A stretch of 64,000 bases of DNA from Annona cherimola (lineage: Eukaryota; Streptophyta; Magnoliopsida; Magnoliales; Annonaceae): the NCBI GenBank assembly GCA_030490835.1, contig CM059973.1, forward strand, positions 60,392,008 to 60,456,007. The letters are read 5' to 3'. Below the pieces are notes generated by a model. That model saw nothing but the letters and a program-made list of their open reading frames with translations, ran no database searches and had not been told where the DNA came from. How positions within the stretch are numbered: the first letter of the stretch is position 1; the number at the start of each line of letters is the position of its first letter. The position numbers were made by a program, and so were the translations under genes. Of this stretch, positions 57,511 through 64,000 are shown one piece after another.

Positions 57511-57861
57511 TCCCAACCCATGGGAAGTGCTTCCCTTGGGAAAAAAAAAGGAAGCTGAGCAATTTGGTCATTTTACAGTGAAAGTATAATAACTTAAAAA
57601 CGTGAGTATGTTTTATTTTTTGATAAAATTTGTATTATATATATACAAAATCTCAATCTATTCCATTCATTTGATAGATCAAATATTAAAATGTATGTAG
57701 ACATAATTTCTCATCATTTCAAAATTTCTAAAAAATTTTTTGTACCAAAAATTATTTTTTAAAAAGATTTCATTATAATTAGTAAAGTTAGAAAATATAA
57801 ATTTTATTAGAAGTTATTTTATATTATTTAAAGTTAATGTAATCATGGTACTCTCAAAAAT

Positions 57862-59190
57862 AACAGCGTCTAACATTTTTCTCGAATTTTTGAAAATTTA
57901 TTAATATTTTATTATTTTCTGAATATAATCGGATCTAACGGCATCTAACAGCATCTAACGGCATCTAACAGCATCTAACAGCATCTAACAGAATCTAACA
58001 GCATCTAACAGCATCTAACAGCATCTAATTTTTAAAATTAATAAGTTAATCCTAATTTAACACCTGTAATATAATCCTAGGTCCCTTATAATGTCATTTA
58101 GATCATAAATTCAGAATTTGAAACTCATATTATATGATTTAATAAAATCATCATAATCTAACAGCGTCTAACAGCGTCTAACAGCGTCTAACAGCATCTA
58201 ATTTTTGAAATTAATAAGTTAATCCTAATTTAACACCTCTAATATGATCCTAGGCCCCTTATAAAATCATTTAGACCTTAATTACAGAATTTGAAACTCA
58301 TTTAATATGATTTAAAAAAATCCAACTCAATCTAACAGCGTCTAACAGCGTCTAACAGCATCTAACAGGGTCTAACGGCATCTAACAGCATCTAACAGCA
58401 TCTAATCGCATCTAACAGCATCTAACAGCATCTAATTTTTGAAATTAATAAGTTAATCCTAATTTAACACCTCTAATATGATCCTAGGCCCCTTATAAGA
58501 TCATTTAGACCTTAATTACAGAATTTGAAACTCATTTAATATGATTTAAAGAAATCCAACTCAATCTAACAGCGTCTAACAGCGTCTAACGGCATCTAAC
58601 AGCATCTAACAGCATCTAACAGCATCTAATCGCATCTAACAGCATCTAACAGCATCTAATTTTTGAAATTAATAAGTTAATCCTAATTTAACACCTCTAA
58701 TATGATCCTAGGCCCCTTATAAGATCATTTAGACCTTAATTACAGAATTTGAAACTCATTTAATATGATTTAAAGAAATCCAACTCAATCTAACAGCGTC
58801 TAACAGCGTCTAACGGCATCTAACGGCGTCTAACGGCATCTAACAACATCTAACAGCATCTAATCGCATCTAACAGCATCTAACAGCATCTAATTTTTGA
58901 AATTAATAAGTTAATCCTAATTTAACACCTGTAATATGATCCTAGGCCCCTTATAAGATCATTTAGACCTTAATTATAGAATTTGAAACTCATTTAATAT
59001 GATTTAAAGAAATCCAACTCAATCTAACAGCGTCTAACAGCGTCTAACAGCGTCTAACGGCATCTAACAGCATCTAATCACATCTAACAGCATCTAACAG
59101 CGTCTAACAGCGTCTAACAGCATCTAACAGCGTCTAACAGCGTCTAACGGCATCTAACAGCATCTAACAGCATCTAACAACATCTAATTA
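57862..59190. repeat. Two-level satellite array: 10-bp units in blocks within a 224-234-bp repeat
   Basis: Blocks of gcatctaaca, with variants gcgtctaaca and ggcatctaac, occur at about 57931-58030, 58155-58202, 58328-58437, 58562-58660, 58789-58892 and 59021-59190. They are separated by a conserved spacer starting atttttgaaattaataagtt and including gatcctaggccccttataa. Spacer starts at 58201, 58435, 58659 and 58893 give periods of 234, 224 and 234, so repeats differ by whole 10-bp units. No gene. Confidence 0.9.
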
Positions 59191-59199
59191 TTGAAATTT

Positions 59200-59870
59200 T
59201 ATAAATATTTTATCTAATTTGTGTATTTGGCACAAGTTATATAATTAATAATTCATTTCATAACTATGGAAACCTTTCAATAATTTTAAAACTAAATAAA
59301 TAATAATTAAAAATATTAACTAATGAAAAATAATTAAAATTAAAATTTACGTAAATATATAAAATTATAAAAATTATTATTTATGCCGCTATAAAACTAA
59401 AATTGTAAGAAATTATATATAACTGTAATTTATATTTAATATATAAATATATGTTTCTTTTTGGGATTGGTTAAATAATCAATTGAGTAAATAACTACGT
59501 TTAATAGTAATTTTATAATGAAAATTATTTACAAATTATATTTTGTAATTACATATATAATGAAACTATAATAATATTATTACAAATTATATTACAAAAA
59601 TATAATAATTGTAATTTTTTGTTACTATTATTAATTAAGTTAAACAAAAAAATCCAAATTTATTTACTCCAAATGAACTTAATGTGGACTAATAATTTAT
59701 CTAAAAGAGAAATGTTGAATATAAAATTTATACAAAATTTTATGTTAACACCTCTAAAAATTATCGCTTGTGTTATATCTCATGTAAATTTTCTTTATAA
59801 AACAAAATATTTGTAGAAATCAAATATTCGTTTTTTATTTAAACTCGCGGATTTATTTTAGAAAATAAAA
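59200..59870. repeat. A+T-rich module repeated at 61270-62225
   Basis: tttgtgtatttggcacaagt, attcatttcataactatgga, 'tatttactccaaatgaactt' and gttgaatataaaatttatac recur near 61300, 61350, 62080 and 62125. Short frames in it (for example from 59619) are part of the repeat and not a gene. Confidence 0.65.
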
Positions 59871-59879
59871 CAAATCATT

Positions 59880-60728
59880 TATGAACGCCCGTGGGGCGTA
59901 TATTTTTAGTGGCCCGTGGGATACATATATATTTTAAGAAAATAAAATATTAATTTTTGGACGCCCGCGGGACACATATATATTTTTTTTAAAATAACAT
60001 ATTTATTTTTTGAAGCCTGCGGGACACATATATTTTTATAAAATAAAATATTATATTAATTTTTCGACGCCCACGGGATGCGTATATATTTTTATCAAAA
60101 CAAAATATTCATTTTTTGTGGCCCGTGGGACATTTATATATTTTTAAAAAATAATATATTCATTTTTGGACGCCCGCGGGACACATAGCTATTTTTATAA
60201 AACATTATATTCATTTTTGGACGCCCACAGGACGCGTATATATTTTTATCAAAACAAAATATTCATTTTTTGTGGCCCGTGGGACATTTATATATTTTTA
60301 AAAAATAATATATTCATTTTTGGATGCCCGCGGGACACGTAGGAATTTTTATAAAACATTATATTCATTTTTGGACGCCCACGGGACGCTTATATATTTT
60401 TATCAAAACAAAATATGCATTTTTTGTGGCCCGTGGGACATTTATATATTTTTAAAAAATAATATATTCATTTTTGGACGCCCGCGGGACACGTAGATAT
60501 TTTTATAAAACATTATATTCATTTTTGGACGCCCACAGGATGCGTATATATTTTTATCAAAACAAAATATTCATTTTTTGTGGCCCGTGGAACATTTATA
60601 TATTTTTAAAAAATAATATATTCATTTTTGGACGCCCGCGGGACACGTAGATATTTTTATAAAACATTATATTCATTTTTGGATGCTCACGGGACGCGTA
60701 TATATTTTTATCAAAACAAAATATTCAT
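59880..60728. repeat. Higher-order satellite: 154-bp repeat of three about 51-bp units
   Basis: The motif cgcccgcggg recurs at 60171, 60325 (one change), 60479 and 60633, exactly 154 bp apart. Each period holds three related units of the form ttttt.g(g)acgcccgcggga then cacatatatatttttat. They are distinguished as cgcccgcggg, cgcccac(a/g)gg and ggcccgtggg types. Earlier units (59880-60150) are less regular. Confidence 0.9.
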
Positions 60729-61689
60729 TAAATACAATTTGAAAATATATTAATGATTGAAACTTATTTTTCAAAAATTAGTAACAATTAATATATCATG
60801 TAAACGTATAATTTAAAACATATACAAGTCATAGATTCAATGATTATATCATATAAATGTACAATTTAAAACATATATTCACACATAAAATTTGACCTTT
60901 TTTAAATGTATTTAATTTTCGTATTGATTTTTTTAAAATGAGCATTTGGAGAATGATTCCGAGAATCTTATAGAAATATTATCTATATAATTATTTATAC
61001 TTTTATTTTTGAATTAAAATTATATCTACTCATGTCAGCTTCTCTCAAACTCAAGATAAAGAAATGACAAAATTTTATGGCATTGGATTGTGTTATTGCT
61101 CATAAAAGTGGCTGCATAAAATTTATTTAATAAAAATTTACGTAGGTAGAAAATATTAAATAAAATAAAATAAAATATTTACTTGAATTTCTTAATATTT
61201 TGTTATCTTATTATTTAGTCTTACATATAATAGATTTGTAATTTTTTATATTTATATTTTTCGCACATCTATTTTGAATATTTTAAACAATAATCTATAT
61301 AAATTTATGTATTCGGCAAAAGATATATACTAAGTAATTCATTTTAGAAATATGAAAACCTTATTTTGAATTAAATAAAATAAAAATTATTTAAATATAT
61401 GAAGATGTTGTTAGAAATAAATTCTAGTTTAAATGAAATAAAATAAAATTTTAATAAATATATATTGCTCTAATTAAAAATATATAATTTGTCAAATACA
61501 CACAATTAGCTTAATTTAAAAGCTAAATATTTTAAATTGATGAACAAATATATTTTTAAACTAGATAGAAATAATTATTTTGGTTAATGTAATTTGCATC
61601 TACATACTTCTTTATTTTGATATTGTATTTTTGATTAACTAAATTAATTTAGTTAATATCTAGTTAATACGCATTTGTGATATCACATT
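60729..61689. other. A+T-rich DNA between the two satellite blocks
   Basis: It contains a local duplication of tataatttaaaacatata-like sequence (60805-60880). From 61270 it holds the module shared with 59200. No gene or terminal repeats seen. Confidence 0.5.
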
Positions 61690-61975
61690 ACAATAGTGTG
61701 ATATATATATATTTTTTAAAAAAAACATTCATTTTTGGAAGCCCGTGGAACGTTTATATATTCTAAAAAAGCAAAACATATATTTTTTGTGGCCCGTGGG
61801 ATACATATATATTTTAAGAAAATAAAATATTCATTTTTGGAAGCCCGCGGGACACATATATATTCTTTTAAAATTAAAATATTTATTTTCATCGCCTGCG
61901 GGACACATATAATAATAAAATTAAATATGAGTTTTTTTATGGCCCTTGGGACACATATAATAATAAAATTTTTCC
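61690..61975. repeat. Second block of the about 51-bp satellite units
   Basis: Five or six units carry agcccgtgga, ggcccgtggg, agcccgcggg, cgcctgcggg and ggcccttggg, each followed by acacatata. An open frame across it (EARGTHIY repeats) merely reflects the array. Confidence 0.85.
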
Positions 61976-62412
61976 AAATTATATAATAATGTTATTACAG
62001 TTTATATTACAAAGAATATAATAATGGCAATTTTCAGTTACCATTATCTATTAAATTAAACTAGTAATACAAATGTATTTACTCCAAATTAACTCAACGT
62101 GGACAAATAATCTAATTAAAATTTTTGTTGAATATAAAATTTATACAAAATTTTTTATTATATAACACCTCTAAAAATGTACCCTTGTGCTATTCCTCAT
62201 GTAAATTTTCGACTGATATTTGTTTATTTCATAATTTGCTAGAAATAGATACGGTAGTGAAAAACATTTGTTTTTCAAAAGTTATGCTGCCGTATTGCCC
62301 ATATTCCACGTTTCTGAGCAATTCTGGTCAAAATTGGAAATTCAATTTTGACCAAGGCAACAACCCGTCATGTATCTGTCTATGGTTCACTCCAATGCGG
62401 CAAATGACTTAA
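61976..62412. repeat. Second copy of the A+T-rich module, with a hairpin
   Basis: Matches 59565-59815 up to about 62215. In this copy the satellite block lies inside the module rather than after it. At 62325-62354 a 12-bp perfect inverted repeat (tggtcaaaattg, loop gaaatt) is present. A 95-codon frame (62125-62412) shows no recognisable domain. Confidence 0.5.
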
Positions 62413-62698
62413 TTAATCCTAAACTCACTTTTGCACACACGTTTTCATTTCTTATTTATTGTATATTAGGCAATACTTTTTCTGCCTGTATATCTAGCCA
62501 AATTAGGTAATTAATGCCCAAAATACACAAATTAGAAAAGACCAGAAATTTCCATTAAATGGTTATTAAAAAAATATGATTAATTCACTAAAACTTAGCT
62601 AACATGCCTATGGAGGGATCTATCGAAACAGATTTGAGAAATATACTTATACACAGAAGATTGCACCGAAGATGTCGTATTTTGCGTACAACCAGATA

Positions 62699-63027
62699 TA
62701 TAGCCGGTGTTTTTTTTTTTTTTTTTTGATTGGTATATAATTACATGTATCTCAACACATATTATACTTGAAGATCTGAGACATTCTTACAAATCTGGGG
62801 ACACGCCCCAAAGAAATCTGAAAGACACAGCTTCCAATAGCCACTTGGGAGACCGCCTGCTCCCACATTTTTTTCCACCCGGGATACCACCTGCTCCCAC
62901 GCATTTTCCATCTATTTGGGACCGAAATCCCGTATGGGATTCGATCCCCCGCCAGCCGCAGAACTCCTGTGCGCGCCGCTGCTGACGACCAACCGAGCTA
63001 GCCTCGGTTGGTTATAGCCGGTGTTTT
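62699..63027 (-). mobile_element. SINE with tRNA-like promoter and 15-bp target duplication
   Basis: The minus strand starts with an A box TAGCTCGGTTGG (62989-63000) and a B box GGATCGAATCC (62937-62947), ordered and spaced as in tRNA-derived SINEs. It ends in a poly(A) tail (T run from 62710). The 15-bp duplication tatagccggtgtttt lies at 62699-62713 and 63013-63027 without mismatch; the element itself is 62714-63012. It is transcribed by pol III and moved by LINE machinery. Its clean duplication and tail indicate a young insertion. Confidence 0.95.
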
Positions 63028-63714
63028 AGTTGCAAATCGTCTGTTTGTTTTTTCGGTCCGTTCATTCGTTTCGCTTTAAGAGTTCGTCGCTTGCTCCAAG
63101 GCTCCAACTGATTACAAAAACTTCAAATTTACTTGTGGACACATTTTTGGGATCGTTATTTAATATAGGCAAGCTGAATTTTAATTAAATTTTGATTTTC
63201 AAATTACAGAGTTTTAGGAAAAAGTGAACGAATTACATAATGCTACAAATCTAATCGAATATTTAATAAAATAGCCCAAAAAATTCAAGTATCTTAATTG
63301 GCATGCCCACTTAGGCATTTACCCGAACAGATCTGGGAGATGTATGCATATCATAAAATTATCAAATTATTTACGAATAGTGCATTATATCAACTGATAT
63401 GAAAATTTTAAAAAATAGCGTAGTAATGTCTCTGTACCGGTGTGACGTGCTGCCGTCCGGTGTTTACCAACCGTGCCGCCGATATTAAATCGTCCGTCCC
63501 ATTTACAGCTGAGCAAAACAACTGATGTTGTGGCTGAGATTGATGGCATCGTAGTGCATTGGTATGTGCGTCTGAAAATCTCAACAAAAATGCTAACTCT
63601 ATTCCGTATTCTTCTTCTTCGTTGCGGAATATCCAGTAACACCCATCTGACGACAGATTCTTCTACTTTCCACGGGCTGATATCTGCTGCACTTTCTTCC
63701 TAGCGGCACCTACA

Positions 63715-63777
63715 ATGCCAAGTCCGGGGCGTCCATCAAGTTCATCAGCCATGTGGTCGACAGATTTTCCTGACGAG
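63715..63777 (+). CDS. Possible first coding exon of an unidentified gene (runs off the window)
   Basis: From ATG at 63715 the frame reads MPSPGRPSSSSAMWSTDFPD then E, followed by the canonical splice donor GAG/gtatgc (63778) and A+T-rich intron-like DNA. The preceding 250 bp (63440-63714) is more G+C-balanced than nearby DNA, as expected for a 5' UTR. It also has another open frame from 63473. A Ser/Pro-rich N-terminus is common and not diagnostic. Later exons would lie beyond 64000. Confidence 0.3.
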
Positions 63778-64000
63778 GTATGCATTTAAATTTTTTTAGA
63801 ATAGCCATTCCGTCGACAATATGACCGGTTGCTAAAAAATCAGCTGTAACAATTTGACGAAAGTTATTTTATCCTAGAATGCGACATTTTGTTGGATTTT
63901 ATTATTCGTGTATGGCATGCTCATTAAACATATGCTCTTATGCTGTTAGATGGAACGGAGTTGTATTGCAATGAAGTGTAAAATCACCAGTTTATTTATG

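Noticed and set aside
57862..59190. CRISPR-like regular repeats
   Set aside because: The units are 10 bp and directly abutting, the longer spacers are conserved instead of unique, and all context is plant nuclear DNA.
61735..61986. Repeat-containing protein (EARGTHIY motifs)
   Set aside because: The frame is a by-product of the 51-bp satellite and has no start context, signal or conservation beyond the DNA repeat.
1..64000. Integrated plant pararetrovirus or other viral sequence
   Set aside because: All reverse-transcriptase and integrase remnants match Copia, Gypsy or LINE layouts; no viral movement or coat protein motifs were noticed.

Overview
This window looks like nuclear DNA of a flowering plant, probably a eudicot. 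It is strongly A+T-rich and densely packed with nested LTR retrotransposons that use plant-type primer sites (initiator-Met and Tat-type). It also holds TRIMs, LINE and SINE insertions, hAT-like and Tourist-like elements and satellite-like arrays. I found no bacterial operons, rRNA genes or convincing tRNA genes. The species cannot be named from the sequence alone.

The only gene family with good support encodes a small secreted proline-rich protein. One intact copy (B) lies at 55267-55659. Copy A (6255-6476) keeps the signal peptide but is cut off by a transposon. Copy C (11560-11833 plus 18545-18569) keeps the proline-rich part, lacks the signal peptide and is split by a Copia element. Two more promoter-like copies without a gene lie at 53160-53440 and 57290-57510. 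The surrounding DNA belongs to duplicated units: 9600-11558 matches 30083-33040, 18545-19362 continued at 29265 matches 55660-56725, and 1-139 matches 52612-52750.

Layout: 1-5840, unit 1 flank carrying an apparent solo Gypsy LTR, itself holding a hAT element and a LINE 3' end. 5841-9598, copy A and the retroelement that truncates it. 9600-11558, duplicated flank. 11560-18569, copy C split by a minus-strand Copia that contains an RTE LINE, a Tourist MITE and a foldback element. 19363-29259, a minus-strand Tat-type Gypsy with gag and no visible pol. 29265-33040, unit 2 flank. 33040-44066, TRIMs, MITEs, foldbacks, a Gypsy integrase remnant and LINE remnants. 44067-52087, a minus-strand Gypsy with long LTRs and almost no internal region, carrying a solo LTR inside one LTR. 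52088-57520, unit 3 with intact copy B. 57862-62225, two satellite-like arrays. 62699-63027, a SINE. 63715 onward, a possible first exon of another gene.

The most unusual signal is a set of foldback elements at seven loci. They share one roughly 200-250 bp palindromic core but carry different terminal sequences, several of them small hairpins. Four have a perfect or near-perfect 8-bp target duplication. The secreted-protein family and the two-level satellite arrays are the other points worth following up.
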